Shown: positions 46,571-58,430 of the stretch, in pieces | Numbering within the stretch: the stretch's first letter is position 1 | Layout of the letters: every line of letters starts with the position of its first letter | From: Saturnia japonica | Lineage: Eukaryota > Arthropoda > Insecta > Lepidoptera > Saturniidae | Direction: 5' to 3' | Length of the DNA stretch: 64,000 bases | Assembly: GCA_033032175.1 (NCBI GenBank) | Contig: CM065328.1 | Location: 9,114,690-9,178,689 of the forward strand | The notes under the pieces: model-generated | Seen by the model: the letters and a program-made list of their open reading frames with translations, nothing else | The model's database searches: none | Told to the model about the DNA's origin: nothing | Position numbers and translations under genes: made by a program

Positions 46571-47084
46571 TTTTAATAAAGCCTAATTGAAGCAAACAAA
46601 AAGTTCATCTATAGTTAAAGAAAACCTTGGAGTCTCAAAATTAATATAAACAAAGGGAAAACATTCTCGTCATTTAAAAATGAAATAAGTGATTCAATGT
46701 TATAGATTCAATTTTTTGTAAGATTAAATCGCTTCTTGATTTTAACTGTTAAATTTGTAGAATATTAAATGCAAGATTGCGCGTTCGAAGGGTGTCCGAA
46801 GCGAATCTGTAACAAATAGCGCCTATAAACTATTTAATTTTGATCATTCTTTATAAGGTTCAAGTGTGACCGTGCATGGAATATTGGTCGTATCTCTGGG
46901 ACGGTTCCGCCTAATACAATACCTTCTCGATATCCTGGACAGGTTATAGCAATGGTATGTGTTCGCATTGTGAATAATGTAGACGTCACTAATAACGCAT
47001 CACTACTAAGTATGTAGCAACACTCATGTCAAATGTCACTATCATTCTGTGTCTCGTCACTCTCGCCTCACTACGTATATCTAC
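46571..47084. other. Gene-free stretch
   Basis: No feature recognised; ends at the TA target of the next element. Confidence 0.4.
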
Positions 47085-47086
47085 TA

Positions 47087-49233
47087 CAGTCAAAATCTGT
47101 TATAACGACATCGAAGGGACTGCTCATATTCAGTCGTAAAAACCGATAGTCGTAACAACCGGTGATGTTTAATGTGTATCGTGCAAGTACAAACAAATCG
47201 ATAGGGAATTATTGGAAAAATATATTTATTCAACTATGTACATTTTGTTTATTACACATAAGTATAATGCATATTATTTTTCTGTGAGCATAAAATCTGT
47301 AATTTGGGTCTGTTTGGAACACTTCTGTCGTGCATAGATATTTTGTAATTCACGTTGGATTTTAATTAACGTATCGTCATAATTACAGTGGATATGGAAC
47401 TGTTCATTAAAAAGAACAATCTTTCTTAATACACTAACAGCATTGATACCATCATGCAAAGTTGGTACAGTAAATTGTTCTTCAGAGCCTTCCTGATCGT
47501 CACCTTTCTCTTGAACATCTCGTACAATATCATCTTCCGTAGCTCGTGCGCAAATTGCAATAGAGTTATCTACATCCATGAACTCTGCTGCTTCAGTAGT
47601 AGATAAAGCAGGTCGTAAATTTTGGGCTAATTGAGCAATAGAAATATTGTCCACTCCATCATCATCAGTCACATCATCTGAGGTTATTGTTAAGAGGTCT
47701 TTAAAACCAGCATGTTTAAAGCAGTTAGCTATAGTGTTTTGTGAAACATTTTTCCATGCTTCTGATATCATCAAGATGGCATCAAGAACCGTAAAGCTTT
47801 TTTGGTCGCTACTGTCAAGGTTCTGTATTAACTTAAACACTTGCAGTCTTCTATAGTGAGATTTTAAACACCTTATTACACCTTGGTCCATTGGTTGCAA
47901 TACAGATGTAACATTGGTGGTAAGAACACAAGTTTAATGCATTTTAGATTAGTAACAGCCGGATGAGCAGGACAGTTATCAACCAAAAGTAGAACTTTCT
48001 GTTTGTTTCCTTTCAATTCAGCGTCCCAGTTTCTCAACCATCTCTCAAAAATGTCCGATGTCATCCATGACTTCACATTGTTTTCATACGTTACCGGCAG
48101 TGAGTGTATGTTTTTAAAGCATCTTGGTTTCTTAGATTTGCCAATAACTAAAAGCTTTCTTTTACAGGATCCTGTCATATTTGCTGCAACCATGATCGTT
48201 AATCTTGTCTTAGACATTTTTCCTCCCGAACAATTCCCTCCTTTGAACTTTAAAGTCTTGTCTGGTTTCATATTGTAAAAAAGTCCAGTTTCGTCTGCGT
48301 TAAAAATTTCATCTGGTCCGTAGCCTTCGAATAATGTAGGCCACTTTTGCGTTATCCATTCTTCTACAGTATCCTTATCAATACTAGCAGCTTCACCACT
48401 CATTTTCCCGCCGACAATACCGTGCCGAGCCGGAAACGTTGAATCCAACTAGACGAGCAAACAAAATCTTCGCCAAAACGTTGAGCAAAATCGTTAGCTT
48501 TTTGTTGAAGAATCGGTCCGTTTATTGGCACATTATTAGCCCTTTGATATTTAAACCACTTTAACAAAACTTCCTCAATATTCGTATGCTTCGTTGTTCT
48601 GGCTCGTTTCATGTTCAAAAAATTATTGCCATAAAGCGTTTGAATTTTTCCTCGCTCTTTCCAAATGGTTGAAATTGTCGAGTGTGATACACCATATTCT
48701 TTTGCTAAGTCTTTGTTTGAAATTCCGCTCTCTAGCTTGGATATAATACGCGATTTTTCTTCAATATTAATTTGTTTTCTTTTTCTTTACGACATTTTGA
48801 AAGTTTCACGAATAATTTCACAAATGTTTTGGTGCGTATTTTGTATAGATAAGTAACAAACTAACTGAAGAGATATGAAGAAGCGGGCTTTGACTCTACT
48901 GCATGCACTTGTTTTGTTTCTAAGAATTAGAAAAAACCCTACACTAAACTAAATCCTATTGTTTTCTTTCCTGATTTTAATAGCTATTGAAGACAAATGT
49001 GGATACCTATTCAAATTGTTTACAATACAGCTTAGCCGGTCGTTCTAAAAGATTTAATTCTCCGAAATATTAGTTAAATGTGGTCGTTTTATGAGGTGTG
49101 TCGTTATTAGCAATGTTGTATAAAGCAATGTTTTTAATAAGGCGGTCATATAGCATACAGCCAGGACCTTTGTTCTAGGTTATTATAACCGGCATGTTGT
49201 TCTAAACAATGTCGCAGTAAACGGTTTTGACTG
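47087..49233 (-). mobile_element. Tigger/pogo-type DNA transposon, inactive
   Basis: 2147 bp, flanked by TA on both sides (47085-47086 and 49234-49235). The termini are inverted: CAGTCAAAATCTGTT on the left and CAGTCAAAACCGTTT on the right, followed by CGACAT in both. The single gene is a pogo-family transposase on the minus strand. TIR mismatches and coding damage show it is an old copy. Confidence 0.82.
47274..48796 (-). pseudogene. Tigger/pogo transposase with stop and frameshifts
   Basis: Cut-and-paste transposase of the Tc1/mariner superfamily, pogo/Tigger branch, related to CENP-B and jerky proteins. The ATG at 48796 is followed by a TAA at codon 3 (48790-48788). An N-terminal helix-turn-helix (KSRIISKLESGISNKDLAKE then GVSHSTIS) and a CENP-B-like second DNA-binding part (KWFKYQRANNVPINGPILQQ) follow to about 48434, where a 1-nt shift occurs. 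The DDE domain then shows FNADETGLFY (first Asp), LLLVDNCPAH (second Asp) and, after another shift near 47890, QPMDQG (third Asp). The C-terminal tail is acidic. All catalytic residues are still visible, but the reading frame is broken at least three times. Confidence 0.82.
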
Positions 49234-49235
49234 TA

Positions 49236-51057
49236 GTTATAAAGTGTCTTACAAATATATTGACTTATATCACAATGTCACCGTCTTATTCGTAAAACCT
49301 ACAACTAAGTATTTAGAACCGCTTCAGCTGCGTACAGACATTGCTTCATTAATTTTTTTCTTGTATCATGGTCTGTATCATGCTGAAGTTTCTGAAGAGT
49401 GGATTGGTCTTATTCCTTCCACTACATAACCACACGGGCAGGTCTTTAGAGCCAGAGATATACGGTAGCACCCATCACGACCCTAACAAAGAAGTTCGCA
49501 AATTTTTAGGTTTTCCGTACCGTGCAGACGTGAGATAGACTCCCAATCAGTGTTCTTTCCTTCCTATGATATTGGGTCTTTCGATGAAATTTGAGTCACT
49601 GTATGGTACTTACTTAACATCAGGTGCCAGGCTACCATAGGTTCAAAAACTCTTATTACGGTTTATTCATTAAAAGAATATCACCATAGTGCATCCACTG
49701 CTAATTTTATTACAATTTAAAGATAAATAATGACTCTAAATAAAATGCCATGTTGTTTTATTAATGTTTTAAAAGCTTGAGAAAACTTTAAATACGCTAT
49801 TGAATAAAGAAACGAAACGGGTTTGCAAAGATTAAGCTTCGATTTCCACCAACAGTTGCAACATTTCTGTTTATCCCAGCAGAGTACGTCGTGATAATAG
49901 ACATAGAAAAAGATGTAAGGATAAGCTGACAGAGCCGAAACTAAAAAAAAAATAATGATTTTGCTTTGATATAAGTCTTCTTTTGTCTAGATCCTCTCTC
50001 CTTTATCAGCCTTGATCTCAGTAATCGCACCTATTATACACATACCATTCATCGATACCTTATCAGTCTTTCTCTACCTATATCTGTACACCTTCATACT
50101 TAACATTATTCATATATCTTTCCACTCTCCTTGATAAAATAAAGAGACTTGACTGCACTTTAAGGTTTTATTATTATATTATAACAAGTATATACCGGAG
50201 CACATTGTGACTTGACGCGTACGATGGCAAGAAGGAAGGTAACGTTTTAAATTCGCAAAGGCGGGACTTAATTCATTGCTTTAATTATTTAGCAGGCGCA
50301 TATGATGTTTAGTTTGCGCTCATGATTCCATCACTCCTCATAAGTCACGTTAAGATTTTGCTCCATAACTTCTATATCACTGGTGCTATTTTCATAAGTC
50401 TGTTGAATCATAAATAATTAATAAAAGTAAGCTTGTATCATCGATTCGAAGAAATATCTAAGGAGCTTTATTTGGAGTCGTGTTTCCTCAAATTTGTACG
50501 CCAAACTAATCTGACCTGTCTTAGGTTGTCGATTCTGGCAATTGGGCTTTCTTGAGGTCTCTTTTTTATATTTGACTACCACGTCGAAGGTGGATGGTCT
50601 CTACCTCTCCTTTGTTCTGGTAATTTCAAAGTAACTTTAGCCACAAGTTGTTCATTATATTTTTGTACAATCTGATACCATCTGAGGAGTTTTTCGTACT
50701 ACAAACTGTAATATAAATAAGGAAGGCTCTGCGAGATGTAAAATAAATCGACGCTATTACCTAAAAGCGTATTGATACCATACCGCGGGCTTCCAATGTC
50801 ATCATGATAATATGAGTAGCTGGTTGCCTGAGATATAAGTGATAGCGTTTTTAAAGTGAATATCCCTAAGTGATGAGAATAAAATTTCAAAGTCGAATTT
50901 TAGTGCAACATTTTTCGATATAGCATTTCTTACGCAAAATGGACAAAAAATAGGGCCTTGGACTGAGTGATAAAAAGAAAAACTTTCTTATTATTAATCA
51001 CGAGAAATAGATGAATGCGGTAGAATAAGATAAGTATATGACAAATAAAAAAATTAC
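49236..51057. other. Gene-free stretch
   Basis: About 1.8 kb without recognisable coding or element ends. Confidence 0.4.
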
Positions 51058-51180
51058 CTACCACCAAACCATTCTTTGATTTCATCATAAACTGTCTTTT
51101 CACCGAAAACTCAAACCAATTAAAAGATTAGAACCTACATCAATTGACACGGTGTCCAAATAAGCTATAAAGGAGACGTC
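51058..51180 (-). repeat. Degraded SINE copy, tRNA-proximal part
   Basis: CTACCACCAAACCATTCTTT and TTTTCACCGAAAACTCA followed by a decayed tRNA head match the other SINE copies in reverse. Confidence 0.45.
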
Positions 51181-51711
51181 ACCGTTTCAAATTCTATTAA
51201 AACTTAACTTCTCTAAACTTGCGCCATAAGTCCCATATCCGCCTAAGCATCGTCCAGAAAATGGCCGCCCACATAACGTCCGGGTCGGGAATGACGGAGC
51301 GAGCTTCCAGTCATGTCGAAATTATAACAGGCCGTCCCGTGGCATGCATTACCAAGGACAACGACATACATCAACTTCAGGCTCCCCTCATATGGAAAAG
51401 TCGAAAAGATCTCATATTTATGTTTACTCTACCCAAGGAAAATCTTTCATATATGTCGGCAGTAAAAACATTAAAGTAAAAACTTGGGATGTTTTTATAT
51501 TGGTTTAAGCTAGCTTTTGACCACAATTTTAAATGCTATTTAGAGTAAATATCGTCAAAATATGAAATGATGGTACTGCTATAAAAAGTTTATAGTGTAT
51601 TTTTCAATACTATTTTGGCAAAATGACTGTAGAACACAGATGGTAAGTATGGTACAGTCCACAAATAGCGGTGACCGTCAGTGGCACAAATTTCATCGAA
51701 AATCGTCCATG
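51181..51711. other. Gene-free stretch
   Basis: An 86-codon frame at 51219-51479 has no recognisable motif. Confidence 0.35.
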
Positions 51712-51830
51712 TCATGCCGACCTGCTTAAATGCCTCTTCACACTTATTTTGAAGTACCCAATACTCGTATGGTAGGAGGGGAGGAACATGTTAGTTGGGA
51801 GACTATTCCACATCTCCACGGTAAAGCAAA
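51712..51830 (-). pseudogene. LINE ORF2 C-terminal remnant
   Basis: The minus strand reads MWNSLPTNMFLPSY then FKISVKRHL, the WN-LP...Y...FK...L signature of LINE C-termini. Related to 20674-20790 and 35093-35225. Confidence 0.5.
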
Positions 51831-52779
51831 GGTAAGAAATAGCGAACTTTTTTCTTCATACCATGAAGGGCACTACCGTGTAGCTGTTAGCTTTGTAGAC
51901 CAGACCGCGTGGTTCTGTAATAGAAGGTTCTTTGTTCCCTATAAGTAAGTGGTTTTGTTTTCTTGCTGACATTGGACTTTTCTACCAACCCAGTAACAAA
52001 AGAAAATCAACCATATAAATTTTTACATCTTAATATATAATAATCGAAGTAACACTGACAATATTTAAAGAATTGGTAAACATATTAAATGGCAAACAAA
52101 TTACAATTACAAAAAAAAACATCTTAATTGAATGGGAAAAGTATCGCCATTTGCAGGGCTTAAAGTAATTTTAATTATTGCTCTTTTTTTCTAAATTGAT
52201 TTCAAGTTACAAAGTAAGTTTATGGCCATGCTTATGTGATTAAAATCAATTTAGGGAATTATGAACACCCTAAATTAAGTGAAAAGCATTATTTTCTTTA
52301 CACAATTTTTTTTATTTATATAATATCGATTAGGAAGATTTATTTTATATTCTTAATTAACATAACTGAGTATTAAGGATAATTTATTTTTAGCCATTAT
52401 CGAATTTTTTTGCGATAACGCTTATCACAGCTGTCGGAATCCGGAGGTCAGAAGGTAATGGAAGAAACAAATGGGAATAAAAAACGAATAACTTTAGAAG
52501 ATATCTTCACGAGAACTCAATAAACTGGATTACAAAAGCCGATAAATTTTATCTCAAAAGGTATCCTAAAGTACGGTCAGTGAGAAAACTTTATCGCGTC
52601 TGTGTCCGTTTACGACGACGCGACGCTGGCTTAAAAATTTTACGATTCAGTAATTATGTTATAAACACACTGACAATAACTTCCGTTTCTTTTTTTATAA
52701 TTATATTAATATCTAGCAATGATTCCTTACGAGTTCCTAGAATCCATATAATACGTGGGAGAAAACTTCGGGATCCTTT
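51831..52779. other. Gene-free AT-rich stretch
   Basis: No feature recognised. Confidence 0.4.
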
Positions 52780-52880
52780 TTAAGCTTATTGCACATATAG
52801 AGGGCTTTAGAGTTTTGGCATGGTTAAAGCATATATAGAGGAGTGAAGAAAGCTAAAATTTGTATATAATATGTGTTACT
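52780..52880 (-). repeat. Copy of the 42.4-kb dispersed repeat
   Basis: TTTTTAAGCTTATTGCACAT and TTTTGGCATGGTTAAAGCA match 42490-42560 in the same orientation. Confidence 0.5.
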
Positions 52881-52959
52881 TAAATAAAATTAAACAATAC
52901 TTCGGATACTACCTCTACCAGTGCAGCTGAACTTAAATAAATTTAAAACGGATAATCCA

Positions 52960-53230
52960 TACTAATATTATAAATGCGAAAGTAACTCTGTCTGTCTGTC
53001 TATTACGTTTTCATGCCTAAACCGCTGGACCAATTTTGATGAATTTTGGTATAGAGATAGATTGGACCTTGGGAAAGGACACAGGGTACTTTTTGTAGCG
53101 AAAATAAAACTTTAAGGGTAGAAAATTGCAGATGAAAGTTTCTATAAACATAATATGGGAATACCAAATGCGCATACGCGATAAAGGTGAAATGACATCG
53201 GCTACCATACCAACCAGTTTGTTGATTGTC
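52960..53230 (+). mobile_element. Helitron-like element, 5' part
   Basis: TCCATACTAATATTATAAAT start, then a CTGTCTGTCTGTCT run and CTAAACCGCTGGACCAATTT. These words open a very common lepidopteran non-autonomous element. No CTAG end, so truncated. Confidence 0.4.
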
Positions 53231-54031
53231 AATCTGGTTTGTTGATTAATTGATATTGTTATACTTAATAAGAAATGTATTATATTCCTAATAATTACCT
53301 ATTAAATGATAGTCCAGTATTATTTTTAAGATTGGCTGAAGTGTATATAAACTGTTTAATTACGCATTACGGCATAATTACTGTTTTATTTTATGATAGG
53401 ATTAAAACGTGCGCTATCAATCGCGGCTCGCGGGAATTTATATATTCTTAACGATATACCTATTGTAAATTATCTGGATTATATAGTTTTGCTACATGTG
53501 AATTATTTCATTGTGTTATTCACATGTGGTGAAAATAAAACTGGGGTGAAAGTCTGTATGAAGAATCCATTCATATTTATGCTTTTGGTAAGAAAGGAAT
53601 AAAAATGGTTTCACGTTTTTTAAAAAACCTTCCCGTAGGCCGGTAAAATAAGGTATGATTTTTATTATTTTGAAGTTTTATTAGGATGGTTAATATGTTG
53701 GATTCATATTGGCATATAATATCAAAACCATACAAAGAGTAATAAACCCATCTATGGTTTTCTTTTGGTTTGTCGTGTTCCGAAATCAGCCGGTGTATAC
53801 ACAGTAATATAGCGGGGTGGTAGGAATTGCGACCAAAAGACACATAGTGATAAACCAATCTATGATTTTCTTTTTTCTTTTTTTTTTTAATTATATAAAT
53901 ATAGCCTCACTATATTAATAAATCTGTAGTCCTGTCTGTACTTTTAATATTTTTCCAAAATTTCCCGATACACATATTATATGAACGATACTGATCACGA
54001 ATCTGCCATTAAATTTTTTTTTGCCCGGCAG
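53231..54031. other. Gene-free stretch
   Basis: 53930-53990 carries a CCTGTCTGTACTTTTAATAT piece resembling a LINE tail. Nothing else. Confidence 0.35.
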
Positions 54032-54730
54032 TCAGTATATTTGTTGTTCTGATTTAACTCAAAAACGGCTTGACCGACTCTTATGAAATTTTGTACAAGG
54101 GATGCTTATATTATCGGTCAGTTAGGGTATAAAAAATTTCAATATTACTTTTAGATAATGAAAAAAAAAACAAAATAATAATATTTTCGTTAATTCAATT
54201 ATGTGGACGGGAAGTAAAAGTCATTCCATGAATGATAAGTAATGAGAACTTTCAATAACACTTTTAGGAACCGTATAAAAAATAAATTTTCAAAAAATTA
54301 CAATTTCATTAATTCTTAACCTATTTTGATGATAACCTATTTGATTACACGGGAAGTCTTACTATTTACATAATTAATTTAAATAATTAATGGGCTATAA
54401 GAATTGTCAATATTACTTCTAGAATTAAAAAAAAAGTAATTCAAAAAGTGTAATTTTCATTAATTCTCAATCGATTCTGATCAAATTTTGTAGACGGGAA
54501 ACATACATCATACCTACTATAATTAAAAGGCTATAAGAATTAATAATGCATTAGAAATTGTACATTAGAATAATAGTTTCCAACCGATTTTGAAGAAAAT
54601 TGTACACGGGAAATACATGCCACACCTCAATTGATACGGCATATGAATTGCCAACTACATGAAAAATAAAGGGATTTAAATAATTATTGCGTAGTAACAA
54701 ACGCGTGCGGAGCCGCGGGCACACCGCTAG
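54032..54730 (+). mobile_element. Non-autonomous Helitron, about 0.7 kb
   Basis: The 3' end is clear: GCGG-AG-CCGC hairpin (54707-54716), CTAG at 54727-54730, then T. The proposed 5' end is TCAGTATATTTGTTGTTCTG at 54032, leading to AACGGCTTGACCGACTC. The middle holds several diverged repeats of a TTTTGATGAxAATTTGTAxACGGGAAxT-like block, typical of these elements. The 5' boundary is less certain. Confidence 0.55.
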
Positions 54731-54784
54731 TAGTCTATAATAAAAAAGTCGCAGGTCGAATTTCGTAGATTGGGAGACCGCTAG
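54731..54784 (+). mobile_element. Helitron 3' terminus directly after another Helitron
   Basis: GTCGCAGGTCGAATTTCG, then GGGAGACCG and CTAG (54781-54784) before T: the second Helitron family terminus, starting right at the end of the preceding one. Confidence 0.4.
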
Positions 54785-56730
54785 TAGAAAAGTGGTCGAT
54801 AAGGAATATTATCCATACATCCATTGAGCCCATATTTGCCCATTACTGATTATAAACCATTCTCATAAACTAGTGTTTCCGATTTTGCGTGGCTCCCAGT
54901 TTCTCACCTCCCTATCACTAATCCAAAACCTCTTTAGTCCATTGCCCATCTTGCCGTCTTGCCAAGTACCCGCCCACCAATTTTATTAACAAACCAAATA
55001 TGTTTTGATCAAAATATAATAAGAAAAAACGTGTAAACAAACATTACGTGTGTTTGTAATAATTTTTGAAGTAAAAACTTCTTTAGCCGCGTTGATAGTT
55101 TTTGGTACGGGAAGTAGGCGAAAATTTTCAAGTTAACAAAAAAAAAATTAAGTGACCTCCACTCAGAGGAGTTTGATATCCAGCCCTAAATGCCGCTTGA
55201 ACCAAATCCGTAAAACATATTTAAATCAGATTTAATATTGACAGTTGAATATATTTTGACACATCTAAACTGAATTTAAGCCAAAACTGTTTTTTTTTAA
55301 TGCAATTCACCCTAAGTGTTGTACGAATAATAGACAAAATTTTCGAAAAGAGAATATGCGACAATACTTATAAATTAATTATAATAGCCCAGGACGCTAA
55401 CTTAATTTAAATAGGTACTGATTCGATTTTAAAATTAAATGTTAAGGTTTATTGTATTTCGTGTATAACAAAGTATTATTTGAAGTATTATCAAACACAC
55501 TGACAGAGCTACGAGTAAGTATCCATGAATTCGTTAAGTTCAAAATTACCTTATATGTATTAGAATTATAGAAGACTTCCCAATAACCTCGAACATTTAG
55601 ACTATATTATTGCTTATTAAGAAACAAAACTATACATCCAAAAACAGTCAATATTTGTCCTGAAGTAATATTATGAATCAGCGTCCAATAAATGAACAAC
55701 TGCAAACACATTTATCGTATAATATTAAAAGAGCTCTGATTAAGCTGGTCAAATTGCGGCAAGCTGACCCTCGTCTTGTGTGAAATTACAAGTAGTTTCA
55801 GATGTTACAGTTTCCACGCCTTTAGAAGTTTCGACGATCATCAACGCCGTATGGAGATTTAATGTTACAGTTTTTTGTAACTATGCTAAGTCTTTACTTT
55901 TTTACCCTACCCTATTTTTTAATGTCGAGATCATTGACTACAAATTCCACGATGTACCATCGGCCGCCTATAGTGAGACGAAACAGGGTCGCGGTTGTAT
56001 TCACCGAGTCGCCAGCTAATGCTGGGCCACTGCTGCATCCTACCTTACACTACCCTATCTTACTTTAACCTATATCCTTCACTACACCACCTAAAGATGA
56101 ATTACCCTACATTAGTTGATAATAGAATGCTACAATTAAAACTAAAATGGAATGCCTAAAAAAATCCTAACATAGTTTAATCTGTAGAAGACAAGGATGG
56201 TTCTTGGTCACACGGTCAGCAAGAGTGAGTGCTAGGTCGCGTAGCACGTGCCCATATACGAGCAGTATCTGATGCATTTGTTGGTGCAACATAGTCGTCC
56301 GCAAGCAATTCGTTTTTGCGTCTCCCATTATTTAATACTTGTGGATAGCAAACAACGCCTCCTTCATATAGGTACGGCTTGGAGAGATAAAGCTATAATA
56401 TTAAAATCCTAATATGGACCAAGAACAGAAATTATAAAATTCGGAAAGTATTTATGAGGTATGTTAACTAATTATTTTTTATTGAAAACTAACTGTTTAG
56501 CTTTATAATATTATTATATAATATATCCGAAATGTCTTAGCTACTTCCCCCTGCAAAACATTAACAGCAGTTTTCATCTTCCTACAACATAAATACATTA
56601 AAATATTAAAATAATGAAAATAATAATAATTTAAAAATTATACTTAGAAATTTTGATAATGGAAAAAAATTAAAGTAATAACAAATAATTAAAAATAACC
56701 AATAATATTAAAAAAATAATAATAATTAAA
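54785..56730. other. Gene-free stretch
   Basis: About 1.9 kb. 55965-56040 (GCCAGCTAATGCTGGGCCAC) resembles a common repeat piece. 56580-56730 is an (AAT)-rich low-complexity run. No coding signal. Confidence 0.35.
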
Positions 56731-56860
56731 AACGATGTTGCAGGTGAGATGTGAAACGACGATAATCGATGACACGTGTTTCGCCCCTCAACGAGGCATC
56801 CTCAGATCGATGTTGACTGCTACGAAGCTAGCGGGTGAGTACATTAATTTGATAAATTAT
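56731..56860 (-). mobile_element. Probable Penelope-like element or retrozyme fragment
   Basis: The non-AT-rich block around the ribozyme (from AACGATGTTGCAGGTGAG to GCTAGCGGGTGAGT) stands out from its flanks. No reverse transcriptase or GIY-YIG nuclease frame is nearby. Confidence 0.35.
56765..56811 (-). ncRNA. Hammerhead self-cleaving ribozyme (type I)
   Basis: Read on the minus strand: stem I 5' strand ATCGAT (56811-56806), core CTGAGGA (56805-56799, matches CUGANGA), one extra U, stem II GCCTC/GGGGC with a 5-nt loop (56797-56783), core GAAA (56782-56779), a minimal palindromic stem III CACGT-G (56778-56773), GTC cleavage triplet (56773-56771), and stem I 3' strand ATCGAT (56770-56765) complementary to the first. 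Every conserved position of the core is present. Tiny stem III with a CACGUG palindrome is known from hammerheads in Penelope-like elements and retrozymes, which act as dimers. Activity is inferred, not shown. Confidence 0.65.
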
Positions 56861-58015
56861 TATACTTCTGAGTAAGCTATTTAAGCACCCCAAAATCGTC
56901 ATTTTTTCGAACTGACTTTTATTTGCGCGAAACCCTAAGACAATTTTTTTTTTCTTATAAATACTGTAACATATACTTTCATATTCATTTAGTAAAAGAT
57001 GATATTTTGCTATTATAAACAGATTTTTCAATTTTATTTATTTGTATAGATACCTACTAATTACTACTACCTATTAATTTTTTTTAAAATAAAAATGCAA
57101 ATTTATTGTGCACAATGTGTCCACAGCTGTAAGTGATTCTTTCATTTGTTCAGTCAGATTTATCGATCAAGGACACGAGAAGGGTTAGGATGGATCGTTC
57201 TACATCAATTTAATGCATTTGCTCAATATCCCTTTTTAATGTATTTATAACTTAATTAATTAATTATAACGTATTCATAAATCATATAGTATTTCAATGT
57301 ATTATTTAAATGTTACAGTGTTAATTATGAGTAGTAATTAAAAATTATTATGTTTTATTATTAGTACTGTTTCATACATTGTAATTACTGACCTGTACTT
57401 CACTTTATTTTAATTTTTAAATTACATTTGCTATTTTGTATTTTGTCTACAATAGGTTCGCATTTCTGAGTATTGGACTTACAATTATGTATAATATGCG
57501 CCCGTTGGCGCTTCTTTAATAAATAATTAACAAGATAATTATATATATACAACATATTTTTCTCAGTGGTTATGAGCTTATAAGATAAATAGCTATTCGG
57601 GAAAAATACTGCCCATACCGTTGAAAAAAACAAAAAGAGGTAAAAGTTATTTACTCATTCTTTTTTGGACACCTATCTTTTTAATTAAAGATAGCTTATT
57701 ATTTAAATTATCAAATGAGAAATTTATAATGGTAGAACAAACTCAGTAAGGCTTTAATGAAATGTGAATTTTATAACATATATTTTTACAACATATAACA
57801 TTATTCAACTTCACATTCTATTTTAGCTGGTCGGTAAAAACAAAATAAAAGCAAAACATAAATTTGCGAAATTTCACCGAAACCTCTGAGCAAACGCGAA
57901 CGGAGAAATAAAAAGAAATGAAATAAGCAGGTATCATCATATTGCAGTCTTGTAAGTTCTACGGTAAAAGCCTCATGTATTACACACTTTTACCTTATAA
58001 AAATCTATGCCTAAT
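56861..58015. other. Gene-free AT-rich stretch
   Basis: No feature recognised; ends at the hAT target site. Confidence 0.4.
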
Positions 58016-58023
58016 GTAAGATA
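58016..58023. repeat. TSD of hAT-type MITE, left
   Basis: GTAAGATA equals 58402-58409: an 8-bp TSD, the length made by hAT transposases. Confidence 0.85.
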
Positions 58024-58401
58024 TAGCGGTGGGCGGTTATGAGATGTACTAACGTAATTCGATTATGAAAATAACTCGAGATATCTCGATTGTAGCCATT
58101 ACTAATTACTAATATTAGTAGTTCGATGATGACTGATCATTTATAATCGAAGTACCATTATTAATTAGTAATTACTAATGCTAGGTTACTAATTTGATAA
58201 TTGTTATTTGTGTTCTTGTAAAGAACTTTGTTTACGACTGCGCGAACTTTTTTTTAGTTTTTCATTCTTAGCTTTTAATAGCTATCAGTCATCATTCATA
58301 TTCGCCCACCTCTGGGTAATACATCAAGGGCTCGATTATGAATTATCGCTCATCATCGAAATATCTTGATTACATAAATCATTCATAATCGCCCACCTCT
58401 A
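58024..58401. mobile_element. hAT-type MITE, 378 bp
   Basis: Inverted termini TAGCGGTGGGCGGTTATGA (left) and TAGAGGTGGGCGATTATGA (right, reverse complement), close to the hAT consensus YAGNGGTG. Exact 8-bp TSD. No coding capacity. Inside, AATTACTAAT-type inverted motifs and a second internal CGCCCACCTCTGGG (58303) suggest internal duplication of the terminus. Confidence 0.8.
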
Positions 58402-58409
58402 GTAAGATA
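58402..58409. repeat. TSD of hAT-type MITE, right
   Basis: GTAAGATA, partner of 58016-58023. Confidence 0.85.
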
Positions 58410-58425
58410 GGAATGATGACTCAAA

Positions 58426-58430
58426 AGTAG
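58426..58430. repeat. TSD of solo LTR, left
   Basis: AGTAG, repeated at 59306-59310. Confidence 0.75.

Noticed and set aside
55780..56068. Two overlapping short plus-strand frames
   Set aside because: Low complexity in part and overlapping in different frames, with no motif; likely chance.
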